The notes beneath the pieces were generated by a model, which saw nothing but the letters and a program-made list of their open reading frames with translations, had not been told where the DNA came from and did not search any database. Made by a program: the position numbers and the translations under genes. Below, in pieces: positions 44,314 to 53,191 of a stretch of 64,000 nucleotides of DNA; position 1 is the first letter of the stretch, and each line of letters starts with the position of its first letter. Source of the DNA: Opitutaceae bacterium (GTDB lineage: Bacteria > Verrucomicrobiota > Verrucomicrobiia > Opitutales > Opitutaceae); NCBI GenBank assembly GCA_003164715.1, contig PLTZ01000035.1:30428-94427 (forward strand). Reading direction: 5' to 3'.

Positions 44314-45825
44314 ATGAAGCATCTCCCCAAGTCCGAAGTCTGGCTGGTCACCGGCGCCCAGGAACTCTATGGGCCGGGCCCACTCAAGCACGTCGCCGAC
44401 CACTCGAAGGCGATCGCGAAGGGCCTGAACGCGGCGCCCGGCCTGCCCTACCCCCTCGTGTTCAAGTCGGTCCTCACGACCCCGGAGGCGATCCGCGCCG
44501 TCTGCCTCGAGGCGAACCAGGCCCCCCGGTGCGCGGGCCTCGTCCTCTGGATGCACACGTTCTCGCCGTCGCGGATGTGGATCGGCGGGCTCTCCGTCCT
44601 GCGCAAGCCGTTCGCGCATCTTCACACGCAGTTCAACAGGGACCTGCCGTGGCCGGAGATCGACATGGACTTCATGAACTTGAACCAGGCCGCCCACGGC
44701 GACCGCGAGGCCGGTTTCCTACACGCGCGGATGCGCCTGCCCCGCAAGATCATTGTGGGCCACTGGCAGGACCCCGAGGTCGTCGAGCGCCTGGCGGCCT
44801 GGATGCGCGTCGCGCGGGGCTGGCAGGACCTGCAGGGGGCGCGGTTTGCGCGCTTCGGGGACAACATGCGCCGGGTCGGCGTCACCGAGGGCGACAAGGT
44901 GGCCGCGGAGACCCGCTTCGGCTACAGCGTCGACGGATTCGGGGTCGGGGACCTCGTGGCCGAGGTCAAGGGCGTCGCCGAGTCCAAGGTGACGGCACTC
45001 TGCGCGGAATACACGGACCGTTATGCCGTCGCCCCGGGGCTCGGCCGCGGGGGGCCCCGCCACGACTCGCTTCGCGAGGCCGCCCGGATCGAGCTGGGCC
45101 TGCGGGCCTTCCTCACAAAAGGCGCCTTCAAGGGCTTCACGACGACCTTCGAGGACCTGCACGGCCTGCGCCAGCTGCCCGGGCTCGCCGTCCAGCGCCT
45201 GATGGCCGACGGGTACGGCTTCGGGGCCGAGGGCGACTGGAAGACCTGCGCGCTCGTGCGCATGATGAAGGTCATCGCCGAGGGGCTTCCCGGCGGCACG
45301 TCCTTCATGGAGGACTACACTTATCACCTGCACCCCTCGGGCAGCCTCGTCCTCGGGGCGCACATGCTCGAGATCTGCGAGTCGATCGCGGCGGCCAAGC
45401 CCTCGCTGGAGGTCCACCCGCTCGGCATAGGCGGCCGCGAAGATCCCGCGCGCCTTGTCTTCACTGCGCGGGCCGGCCCCGCCCTGAACGCCTCGATCAT
45501 CGACCTGGGGACCCGCTTCAGGCTCATCGTCAACGAGGTCGACGTGGTCGAGCCGCCGAAGCCGCTGCCGAAGCTGCCGGTCGCGCGCGCGGTGTGGACG
45601 TGCAGGCCGGACTTCAAGACCGCCTGCGGCGCATGGATCCGCGCGGGAGGCGCGCACCACACGGCGTTCAGCTACGCGGTCACGGCGGAGCACCTGCGCG
45701 ACTTCGCGGAGATCGCCGGAATCGAGCTCGTGCTGATCGACCGCGACACGCGCCTCGCCGAGCTCGAGAAGGAGCTCCGCTGGAACGAGGCCTACTATCA
45801 CCTTGCGCCCGGCGCCCGCTCCTGA
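44314..45825 (+). CDS. araA: L-arabinose isomerase
   Basis: 503 residues, normal for AraA. Signature regions are [17 protein letters not shown] [15 protein letters not shown] at the start, [30 protein letters not shown], the metal-site Glu residues in [10 protein letters not shown] and FMEDYTYHL, and [11 protein letters not shown] near the C terminus. It converts L-arabinose to L-ribulose in the cytoplasm using a divalent metal. It lies between araB and araD with gaps of 13 and 22 bases, so all three are surely co-transcribed. Confidence 0.97.
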   Translation: MKHLPKSEVWLVTGAQELYGPGPLKHVADHSKAIAKGLNAAPGLPYPLVFKSVLTTPEAIRAVCLEANQAPRCAGLVLWMHTFSPSRMWIGGLSVLRKPFAHLHTQFNRDLPWPEIDMDFMNLNQAAHGDREAGFLHARMRLPRKIIVGHWQDPEVVERLAAWMRVARGWQDLQGARFARFGDNMRRVGVTEGDKVAAETRFGYSVDGFGVGDLVAEVKGVAESKVTALCAEYTDRYAVAPGLGRGGPRHDSLREAARIELGLRAFLTKGAFKGFTTTFEDLHGLRQLPGLAVQRLMADGYGFGAEGDWKTCALVRMMKVIAEGLPGGTSFMEDYTYHLHPSGSLVLGAHMLEICESIAAAKPSLEVHPLGIGGREDPARLVFTARAGPALNASIIDLGTRFRLIVNEVDVVEPPKPLPKLPVARAVWTCRPDFKTACGAWIRAGGAHHTAFSYAVTAEHLRDFAEIAGIELVLIDRDTRLAELEKELRWNEAYYHLAPGARS

Positions 45826-45847
45826 CTCTCACTATAGCCTGCGCCCC

Positions 45848-46537
45848 ATGCTGACCGAACTCAAACGCGAGGCCTACGAGGCGAACATGGGCCTTCCCGC
45901 CCACGGCCTCGTTCACCTGAACTTCGGCAACGCGAGCGCCGTCGACCGCCGCCGGGGCATCGTCGCGATAAAGCCGAGCGGCGTGAACTACGACCGGCTG
46001 CGGCCGGCGGACATGGTCCTTGTGGACCTCGAAGGCAAGCGGGTCGAGGGAAGGCTAAGGCCGTCGTCCGACACGCCGACGCACCTGGTCATCTACCGGG
46101 CGTTCGGCCACGTGGGCGGCGTCGTCCACACGCACTCGGCCCACGCGACGGCGTTTGCGCAGGCCGCCTTCCCGATCCCGGTGCTCGGGACCACCCACTG
46201 CGATTTTTTCCGCGGGCCCGTGCCGGTCACCCGGGAGCTCAGCCGCCGCGAGATCACGGGCAGCTATGAGACCGAGACCGGGCTCGTGATCGTCGAGCGG
46301 TTCGCGAGGCTCGATCCCCGGGAGATTCCGGCGGTGCTCGTGGTGCGCCACGGGCCGTTCACCTGGGGCCGCACCGCCGCCGAGGCCGTGGAGAACGCGG
46401 TCGCCCTCGAGTTTTGCGCGGCGCTCGCGGCCGGCACGCTGGGGCTGCGCCCCGGCGGGTCCAGGTTCCCGGCGGCGCTCCTCGAGCGGCACTTCAGCCG
46501 CAAGCACGGCGCCGGCGCCTACTACGGCCAGAAGTAA
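45848..46537 (+). CDS. araD: L-ribulose-5-phosphate 4-epimerase
   Basis: 229 residues, from the ATG at 45848; an upstream in-frame extension overlaps araA's end and lacks homology. Class II aldolase fold with GLVHLNFGNASAVDR, IKPSGVNYDRL, SSDTPTHLVIYRAF, the zinc histidines in VVHTHSAHATAFAQ, and a final zinc His near residue 95-171 in the RHGPF region. It makes D-xylulose 5-phosphate, feeding arabinose into the pentose phosphate pathway. Last gene of araBAD; convergent with the helicase gene. Confidence 0.96.
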   Translation: MLTELKREAYEANMGLPAHGLVHLNFGNASAVDRRRGIVAIKPSGVNYDRLRPADMVLVDLEGKRVEGRLRPSSDTPTHLVIYRAFGHVGGVVHTHSAHATAFAQAAFPIPVLGTTHCDFFRGPVPVTRELSRREITGSYETETGLVIVERFARLDPREIPAVLVVRHGPFTWGRTAAEAVENAVALEFCAALAAGTLGLRPGGSRFPAALLERHFSRKHGAGAYYGQK

Positions 46538-46546
46538 CCCGCGGGG

Positions 46547-47797
46547 CTAACGCCGCCCCCAGTGCGCGCCCGGCTTTCCGCGCGGGTGATGCAAGGGGGC
46601 CCTCGCGAAGCGGCCGCCTCCCCCGCCGCCCCTGCGGCCCTGGGACTCCGGACGCGGCGGGAACGCCGACGCCGGCTTGTAGGCAAAGCCCTCGAGCTTG
46701 AGGCGGGGGATCTCCTGGCCGATGAAGCGCTCGATCGCGCGGACGTCCGCGTTGTTCTCGGGCGTGGCGAGCGTGAACGCGTCGCCGACGGCCTGCGCCC
46801 TGCCCGTCCTGCCGATCCGGTGCACGTAGTCCTCGGGATTCTCCGGGACGTCGAAGTTGATGACGTGCGAGACGCCGGCCACGTCGATGCCGCGGGCCGC
46901 GATGTCGGTGGCCACCATCACCTCGTAGCGGCCGCTCCGGAAGCCCTCGAGCGCCTCCATGCGCTGGTTCTGGGAGCGGTTGGCGTGCAGGACGGCCACG
47001 CTGTGGTTCGCCTCCCTCAGGCGCCTGGCGATCCGGTCGGCCCCGTGCTTTGTCCGCGAGAACACGAGCACGCTGTGGAAGTCGATCGCCGCGAGAAGCG
47101 CCAGGAGGAGCTCGAACTTCTGCTCCTGCTGCACGGGGTAGATCGCGTGGGTGATGAGCGTCGTGATCGTGCGCGCCGCGCCGATCTCGACCCGCACCGG
47201 GTCCCTGAGCGCGAACGACGCCACCGCCGCGATTTCCGGGGGCACCGTCGCCGAGAAGAACAGCGTCTGGCGCTGCGCCGGGCACTTCTGGATGATCCGC
47301 TTCACGTCGTGGATGAACCCCATGTCGAGCATCCGGTCCACCTCGTCGAGGACGAGGATCTGGATGCCGCCGAGGCCGAGCTCGCCCTCCTGCATGAAGT
47401 CCATGAGTCGGCCCGGGGTCGCGACCACGATGTCGGTGCCGGCGCGAAGCTCGCTGCGCTGCCTGCCGTAGCCCACGCCCCCGTGCAGCACGGTCGCCCG
47501 GATATCCGAATAGCGCCCCAGGTCCCGGAACGCGGTCTCGACCTGCGCCGCAAGCTCGCGGGTGGGCTCCAGCACGAGGACGCGGGGCCCCCCCTTCTTG
47601 TGGATGCCGAGAAGCGTCAGGATGGGAAGGGCGAACGCAGCCGTCTTGCCCGTGCCGGTCTGGGCCGAGGCGATGAGGTCCTTGCCCGAGAGCACGGCGG
47701 GAATGGCGCGCAACTGGATGGGCGTCGGCTCCGTGAAGCCCATGGCCTGCACGCCGCGCAGAAAGTTGGGCGCCAGGCCGAGTTTTGTAAAAGGCAT
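46547..47797 (-). CDS. rhlE: RhlE-like ATP-dependent RNA helicase
   Basis: 416 residues from ATG 47797 (preceded by an in-frame GTG). All DEAD-box motifs are present: Q motif (GFTEPTPIQLRAIP), SAQTGTGKT (I), PTRELA (Ia), TPGRLMDF (Ib), motif II, FSATVP (III), VFSRTKHGADR (IV), VATDIAARGIDV (V) and HRIGRTGR (VI). Motif II reads DEVD in place of DEAD. A short basic, Gly- and Arg-rich tail (GRRGGGGGGRFARAP) ends the protein, as in RhlE, and may bind RNA. It probably remodels ribosomal or mRNA structures. It is divergent from the beta-helix gene. Confidence 0.92.
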   Translation of the reverse strand: MPFTKLGLAPNFLRGVQAMGFTEPTPIQLRAIPAVLSGKDLIASAQTGTGKTAAFALPILTLLGIHKKGGPRVLVLEPTRELAAQVETAFRDLGRYSDIRATVLHGGVGYGRQRSELRAGTDIVVATPGRLMDFMQEGELGLGGIQILVLDEVDRMLDMGFIHDVKRIIQKCPAQRQTLFFSATVPPEIAAVASFALRDPVRVEIGAARTITTLITHAIYPVQQEQKFELLLALLAAIDFHSVLVFSRTKHGADRIARRLREANHSVAVLHANRSQNQRMEALEGFRSGRYEVMVATDIAARGIDVAGVSHVINFDVPENPEDYVHRIGRTGRAQAVGDAFTLATPENNADVRAIERFIGQEIPRLKLEGFAYKPASAFPPRPESQGRRGGGGGGRFARAPLHHPRGKPGAHWGRR

Positions 47798-47868
47798 CAC
47801 ACACCAACGCCCCGAACCCCGTCAAAAGCGAGGTCAATCACCACACCGGGACCCTCCCCGCCACCCTG

Positions 47869-49827
47869 ATGTTGCCGAACCGGGGTTTTCCCGGCATCGT
47901 GCGCCCAGTGCCCCCGCCAAGACTCGCGTCCGTCCTCCTGATCCTTGCAGTCGCAGCCGCCAGTGCGCGCGCGACCCTCTGGGTCTCGCCGGACGGAAAC
48001 GACGCGAACCCCGGGACCGATGACCAGCCCCTCAGGACGATCGCGCGGGCCCGCGACGTCGTGCGGACGATGAACCGCGACATGGCCGACGACATCACGG
48101 TCTTCATCGCGGGGGCGCACCACTTCGACCAGCCCCTTGAGCTGGGGCCCGAGGATTCCGGAACGAACGGCTTCAACATCGTCTACACCGCGGCCCCGGG
48201 CGGGCGCCCGGTTGTGAGCGGCGGGACCCGCGTGGCGGGCTGGACGCTCGCCGACCCCGCAAGGAAGCTTTGGTCGGCGCCGGAGCCGGCGGGATTGGCC
48301 GGCGCCGTGGACCTGTACGTGAACGGGACGCCCGTTGGCCGGACGCGGGGCCGACTCGTGGCCGCCCTCTCAAGAAACTCCGACGGGAGCCCCGCCGCGG
48401 CGCCAGCCCCCGGGGCCCACTGGAAGAACCCCGGCGAGGTCGCCTTTCTGCCGCAGGAGGACGGCGCGATCTGGTCCGAGCGCACGGGGTCCCAGGAGTC
48501 GTTTGTCGTCAATGCCTTCGAGCTCTTGGGGACCCCGGGGGAATGGTACCTCGATCCCTCCGCCCGCAGGTTCTACTACACGCCGCGGCCGGGCGAGGAT
48601 ATGGCGGCGGCGGACGTCGTGGCGGCCTCGGCGCCCGGGCTCATCCTGGGCGGCGGCACCACGGACCGGCCGATCGCCGGCGTGATCTTCAAGGGCATCC
48701 GCTTCGAGTACACCGCGCGGCCCGGCTCGCTGCCCGAGCCGAAGGAGGCGCCCGCGGCGGCGGTGCGTTTCACCTACGCGGGCGGCATCCAGTTCCTCGA
48801 GGACGAGTTCGTGCACCTGGGAACTCCGGCGCTCGGGCTCGGGCCGGCGGTCGCGGACTGCACCGTCGACGGGTGCGCCTTCGCGGACGTCGCCTGGTCG
48901 GCGGCGATGGTGTCCGGGGCGTCAACGGTGCGCATCGAGGAAAGCCGGTTCTCGTACGTCGCCACGGCGCACGACCAGGCGGGCGTGATCGAGGTGGCCC
49001 GGTCGAAGGAGGTCTCCATCCTGCGCAACCAGTTCGACCACTACCCCTGCGTCGCCATCCTCCGGGTCGACGGCGCGGGCTCGGAGGTCCGGGACACCTC
49101 CAACCTCGTCTCGCCCCCGATGATCGCGCTTCACGGGGCCCGGCTGCAGGAGGCCCCTTCCGCGGCCCCGGGCGAGTCGGGCGTGCCGCAGGCCTACCGC
49201 GCGATCCTTGCCGAGGCGTTCAGCGCCCCCACGGTTCCGCGCCCGCCCACCGCGGTCTCGGCGGAGGCCGAGGACGGGTTCGCCTACGTCACCTGGATCC
49301 CCTCGTGCATCGACGGAGGCGCGCCCGTGACCTCCTACACCGTGGCCTCGTCGACAGGGGCGAAGGCCACGGTCTCCTCGGACGAATTCCTGGCGAGGGG
49401 CTACATGGTGTTCGGCGGCCTCGAGAACGGCCATGCGGTGGCGTTCACCGTGGCCGCGTCAAGCGCCCATGGCGCCAGCCCACAGTCCCTCCCGACCGCT
49501 GCGGTGACGCCCGCGCACAAGCGAAAGCTGAGGCCGCCCCAGACGCCCGCCGCGGTCTCGTTCGCGACAGGCGGCACCGGACCGAGCGTGCGGATCACCC
49601 CGCCCGCCGCGGACGGGGGCAGCCCCGTCGTCGCCTACGTCGTGGCCGCCACCCCGTCAGGGTCGCAGGCCGTGCTCGAGGGCCTCGACGTCATCCACGC
49701 CGACGCCGCCCAACCCCTCACGCGGACGCTCGAAGGCTTCTCCCTCAAGGGTGCGTCCGAGGTCTCGGTCTCGGCTAGGAATGCAGCCGGGTTGGGGAGG
49801 CCATTGATCGTCAAGCTCCAGAAGTAG
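47869..49827 (+). CDS. Secreted right-handed beta-helix protein with two FN3 domains
   Basis: 652 residues. After a signal-like segment (RLASVLLILAVAAASARA), the mature start LWVSPDGNDANPGTDDQPLRTIARARDVVR, then IVYTAAPGGRPVVSGGTRVAGW, is typical of secreted parallel beta-helix carbohydrate-active proteins, including GH141-like ones. A beta-helix continues to about residue 400 (VDGCAFADVAW, RIEESRFSYV, SILRNQFDHY). Two fibronectin type III domains fill about 454-545 and 550-650. Compared with relatives, the helix looks short, jumping quickly from DHYPCVAILRVDGAG to a linker GVPQAYRAILAEAF, so an internal part may be lost. Likely binds or cleaves a plant polysaccharide; next gene is a GH127. 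Confidence 0.72.
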   Translation: MLPNRGFPGIVRPVPPPRLASVLLILAVAAASARATLWVSPDGNDANPGTDDQPLRTIARARDVVRTMNRDMADDITVFIAGAHHFDQPLELGPEDSGTNGFNIVYTAAPGGRPVVSGGTRVAGWTLADPARKLWSAPEPAGLAGAVDLYVNGTPVGRTRGRLVAALSRNSDGSPAAAPAPGAHWKNPGEVAFLPQEDGAIWSERTGSQESFVVNAFELLGTPGEWYLDPSARRFYYTPRPGEDMAAADVVAASAPGLILGGGTTDRPIAGVIFKGIRFEYTARPGSLPEPKEAPAAAVRFTYAGGIQFLEDEFVHLGTPALGLGPAVADCTVDGCAFADVAWSAAMVSGASTVRIEESRFSYVATAHDQAGVIEVARSKEVSILRNQFDHYPCVAILRVDGAGSEVRDTSNLVSPPMIALHGARLQEAPSAAPGESGVPQAYRAILAEAFSAPTVPRPPTAVSAEAEDGFAYVTWIPSCIDGGAPVTSYTVASSTGAKATVSSDEFLARGYMVFGGLENGHAVAFTVAASSAHGASPQSLPTAAVTPAHKRKLRPPQTPAAVSFATGGTGPSVRITPPAADGGSPVVAYVVAATPSGSQAVLEGLDVIHADAAQPLTRTLEGFSLKGASEVSVSARNAAGLGRPLIVKLQK

Positions 49828-50007
49828 GGTGCCTTGGATACCCCAGTCTCTCCTTCTTGTTCCCGGGGGCGCGCCAAGCCCGCGGATGTGCGCAAGAACG
49901 GCAATGCCAACCAAGCTCTTGTGGAATCGCGGCCACCGGCTTGCCTTTCCCGCCAAGAATAACTGGCTGAACGGGGCGCACATGCCATTACTTGAATTCA
50001 TCAGACC

Positions 50008-51957
50008 ATGGGACCACGCCTAGCCTGCTTGATCACGTCGCTGGCCCTTGCCACTTCGGCGAAGGCGCTGCCGGTGACGCCCGCCATCGCACCCGCCGCG
50101 CGGCCCTTCGCCCTGGGCGACGTGCGCCTCCTCGACAGCCCGTTCAAGGCCGCGATGGAGCGCAACGCGGCCTACCTCCTCTCGATTGAGCCCGACCGCC
50201 TGCTCCACAATGCGCGCAAGTTCGCCGGGCTCACGCCGAAGGCGGAGGCCTACGGCGGGTGGGAGTACTTCGGGATCGCCGGCCACACGCTCGGTCACTA
50301 CCTGACCGCGCTCTCCCAGCAATACGCCGCCACGGGCGACGAACGGTTCCGCAAGCGCATCGACTACATCGTCTCTGAGATGGCCCTCTGCCAGGCGGCG
50401 TACGGGGACGGCTACATCGGGGCGCTGCCGCCGCTCGAGCTGGTGACCCTCAGGAACTTCAAGCGCGGCATCGTCGAGCCGAGGGACGCCGAGACCTTCC
50501 AAGGTGGCGCATGGGTCCCCTGGTACACCGAGCACAAGGTGCTCAACGGGCTCAAGGACGCCTGGATCCTCGGGGGAAACGCCCAGGCCCGCGACGTCGC
50601 CCTCAGGCTCGCCGACTGGGTCGACTCGGTCACCTCGGGCCTCACGCGGGACCAGCTGCAGAGCATGCTCCAGGTCGAGCAGGGAGGCATGGTGGACGTA
50701 CTGGTCGAGCTCTACGCCCTCACGGGCAACCCGCGCTACCTGGATACGTCCCGCCGCTTCGAGCACCGCGCCGTCCTCGACCCCCTGCTGGCCCGGCAGG
50801 ACAACCTGGCCGGCAAGCACGCCAACACGCAGATCCCGAAGATTATCGGCGAAGCCCGCACGTACGAGGTGACGGGCGATCCCGACGCCCGACGGATCGC
50901 CGACTACTTCTGGGATCTGGTCGTGCACCACTACTCCTACGTGATCGGCGGCGACAGCGAGGACGAGCACTTCACGCCCGAGCAGTCGATGTCAAAGACC
51001 CTGCGCGGCGACACGGCGGAGACCTGCAACACCAACAACATGCTCAAGCTGACGGAGCATGTCTTCGGCTGGGACCCGCGGGCCCAGGTCGCCGACTTCT
51101 ACGAGAGGGCCCTCTACAACCACATCCTCGCGTCTCAGGACCCGCACATGGGCATGTTCACGTACTTCATGTCGCTCAAGCCGGGGCTCTTCAAGACGTA
51201 CAGCACGCCGTTCAACTCGTTCTGGTGCTGCGTCGGGACCGGGATGGAGAACCACACGAAGTACGGCGAAGCGGTCTACTTCCACGGCGCCGACAGCCTC
51301 TACGTCAACCTCTTCATCCCCTCGGTGCTCGAGTGGAGGGAGAAGGGCCTCGTGCTCGAGCAGCGTACCGACTACCCGCGGAGCGGCCGGACGGCGCTCA
51401 CGGTCGTGTCCGAGCCCGCGGGAAGGTTCACGCTGAGGGTGCGCTGCCCCGGCTGGGCGGCCGGCCCCGTCGTCTTCGAGCTCAACGGGGCGCCGCTCAA
51501 GGTCGCCGGGACGCCGGGAAGCTACGCGTCGATCACCCACGCCTGGAGGAAGGGCGACTGCCTCGGGGTCACCATCCCGATGGCGGTGCGCGCCGAGGCG
51601 ATGCCCGACGACCCCGCGAAGGTCGCGTTCCTCTACGGCCCCGCCGTCCTCGCCGCCGACCTCGGCCCCCCGCCCGAGCTGCCTACCGTTCCCTACGCGG
51701 GGGACCAGAGCGCGAACCTGAAGCAGGTCCCCGTCGCCGTGCCGATCCTGGTCCGCGGCGACGCGCCGATCGAGGCGTCCGTCGTCCGCTCGCCGGTACC
51801 GGGGCTTGAGTTCCGCACGGTGGGCATCGGCCGGCCCGCGGACGTGACGCTTCGCCCCTTCTGGGAGATCAGCTACGACTGCTACACCGTCTACTGGGAC
51901 GAGATGACGGACGCGCAGTGGATGTACCGCTCGGCCATCGCGGCCAAGGCAAGGTGA
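50008..51957 (+). CDS. Secreted GH127 beta-L-arabinofuranosidase
   Basis: 649 residues with a signal peptide (LACLITSLALATSAKA). The DUF1680/GH127 core is complete: FALGDVRLLDSPFKAAMERN, YGGWEYFGIAGHTLGHYLTA, and the zinc-thiolate active site, with Glu338 and Cys340 in AETCNTNNMLKLTEHVF and Cys407-Cys408 in FWCCVGTGMENHTKYG. In the family (HypBA1) one of the paired Cys residues is the nucleophile. It releases beta-L-arabinofuranose from arabinan-type or hydroxyproline-linked glycans. The released arabinose could be used by araBAD 4 kb upstream. C-terminal beta-sandwich domains end the protein. Start ATG 50008. Confidence 0.93.
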   Translation: MGPRLACLITSLALATSAKALPVTPAIAPAARPFALGDVRLLDSPFKAAMERNAAYLLSIEPDRLLHNARKFAGLTPKAEAYGGWEYFGIAGHTLGHYLTALSQQYAATGDERFRKRIDYIVSEMALCQAAYGDGYIGALPPLELVTLRNFKRGIVEPRDAETFQGGAWVPWYTEHKVLNGLKDAWILGGNAQARDVALRLADWVDSVTSGLTRDQLQSMLQVEQGGMVDVLVELYALTGNPRYLDTSRRFEHRAVLDPLLARQDNLAGKHANTQIPKIIGEARTYEVTGDPDARRIADYFWDLVVHHYSYVIGGDSEDEHFTPEQSMSKTLRGDTAETCNTNNMLKLTEHVFGWDPRAQVADFYERALYNHILASQDPHMGMFTYFMSLKPGLFKTYSTPFNSFWCCVGTGMENHTKYGEAVYFHGADSLYVNLFIPSVLEWREKGLVLEQRTDYPRSGRTALTVVSEPAGRFTLRVRCPGWAAGPVVFELNGAPLKVAGTPGSYASITHAWRKGDCLGVTIPMAVRAEAMPDDPAKVAFLYGPAVLAADLGPPPELPTVPYAGDQSANLKQVPVAVPILVRGDAPIEASVVRSPVPGLEFRTVGIGRPADVTLRPFWEISYDCYTVYWDEMTDAQWMYRSAIAAKAR

Positions 51958-51964
51958 ACCCCCG

Positions 51965-53092
51965 CTAGGGCCGGATCGCCTCGACGAAGGCCTGCCTGCC
52001 GTTCCTGATTGTGATGATGGCGGCGTCCTTGTCGGCGTCGCGCTGGGCATTGATGGTCGTCAGCCCGGTCACGCCCGCGAATCCCCGCGTCGCGGCCAGC
52101 GCCCGCCGGACGGCCGCGCGGTCGGTCGACCCCGCCCGCCTGACCGCGTCGGCCACGAGCCTCACCGCGTCGTAGGTGAGGGCCGCCAGGCCGTTCGGGG
52201 CGGCGCCGAACCTTCCGCAGAACGCCTCCACGAAGCCGCGCGAGGCCTCGCCGGCGTTCTCGACGGCGAAGTGCGTCGAGTAGTAGGTGCCCTCGAGGGC
52301 GGCGCCGCCGATCTCGAGCAGCTGCGGCGCCTCGAAGCCGTCGCCGCCTAGCAGCGTCACGCCCATCCCGAGCTCCCTTGCCTGCCGCGCCACCAGGCCC
52401 GCCGCCACATAGTAGCCCGGCAGGAACAGCGCGTCGGGCCGCGCGGCCCTGATCGCCGTCAGCTGGGCCCTGAAATCCGCCTCGCTCCCGAGGTAGTTCT
52501 GGCTCGCGACGATCTCGCCGCCGAGCGCCGTGAACGTCCTTGCGAAGGCGTCCGCGAGCCCGATGGAATACGGCGCGCTCGAGTCGACAAGCAGCGCGGC
52601 GCGGCGCAGGCCGAGGCGGCGGCGGGCGAAGGCCGCGATGACCCGCCCCTGGAAGTCGTCGACGAAGCACACCCGGAAGATCTCGTCGCCGACCCGCGTG
52701 ACCCTGGGGTTCGTGGCGGCGGGCGTCACCAGCGGGACGCCGGCCGCCTGGGCGACCGAGGCCGCCTCGAGCGTGCGGGCCGACGAGCACTCGCCCACCA
52801 GCGCCACCACGCGATCCCGCGAGATCAGCTTCTTCACGGCCGTCGCCGACTCTCCCGCCAGCGAGCGGTCGTCCTCGACCACGAGCTCCACCGGGCGGCC
52901 GAGCACCCCGCCCGCGGCGTTCAGGCCGTCCACGGCGAGCCGCGCCCCGCGCAGCGAGGCCTCGCCGAACGAGGCGTCGCGGCCCGTCATCGACATGAAG
53001 AACCCGATCCGCACCGGCTCGCCGGCGAAGAGGGCCGGGGCGGCGCACAGTGCCGCGGCCAGAACGAGACGAGCTGCGGCCGGGCCTTTCAT
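51965..53092 (-). CDS. Orphan branched-chain amino acid-type ABC binding protein
   Basis: 375 residues from ATG 53092; the frame is open far upstream without homology. A signal peptide (AARLVLAAALCAAPALFAG) precedes a type I periplasmic-binding fold of the LivJ/Leu-Ile-Val class: VRIGFFMSMTGRDASFGEASLRGARLAVD, VGECSSARTL, VPLVTPAATNPRVT and LTYDAVRLVADAVRRAG. Ligands of this class include amino acids, amides and aromatic acids. No membrane or ATPase subunit is adjacent, so it must pair with a remote transporter or act as a sensor. It diverges from the permease gene across 99 bases. Confidence 0.88.
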   Translation of the reverse strand: MKGPAAARLVLAAALCAAPALFAGEPVRIGFFMSMTGRDASFGEASLRGARLAVDGLNAAGGVLGRPVELVVEDDRSLAGESATAVKKLISRDRVVALVGECSSARTLEAASVAQAAGVPLVTPAATNPRVTRVGDEIFRVCFVDDFQGRVIAAFARRRLGLRRAALLVDSSAPYSIGLADAFARTFTALGGEIVASQNYLGSEADFRAQLTAIRAARPDALFLPGYYVAAGLVARQARELGMGVTLLGGDGFEAPQLLEIGGAALEGTYYSTHFAVENAGEASRGFVEAFCGRFGAAPNGLAALTYDAVRLVADAVRRAGSTDRAAVRRALAATRGFAGVTGLTTINAQRDADKDAAIITIRNGRQAFVEAIRP

Positions 53093-53191
53093 TTGCGGCA
53101 CTCTACATCCGGTGCGGGCGCCTCCGGAAGCAGAAAGCCGCGCCGCACTCTGACTTTGCATTGTCCAAGGAATCGGGTTTCTTCGGGCCCA

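Noticed and set aside
46562..47869. A 435-codon open frame antisense to the helicase
   Set aside because: The opposite strand encodes every DEAD-box motif; this frame is an Arg/Glu-rich shadow.
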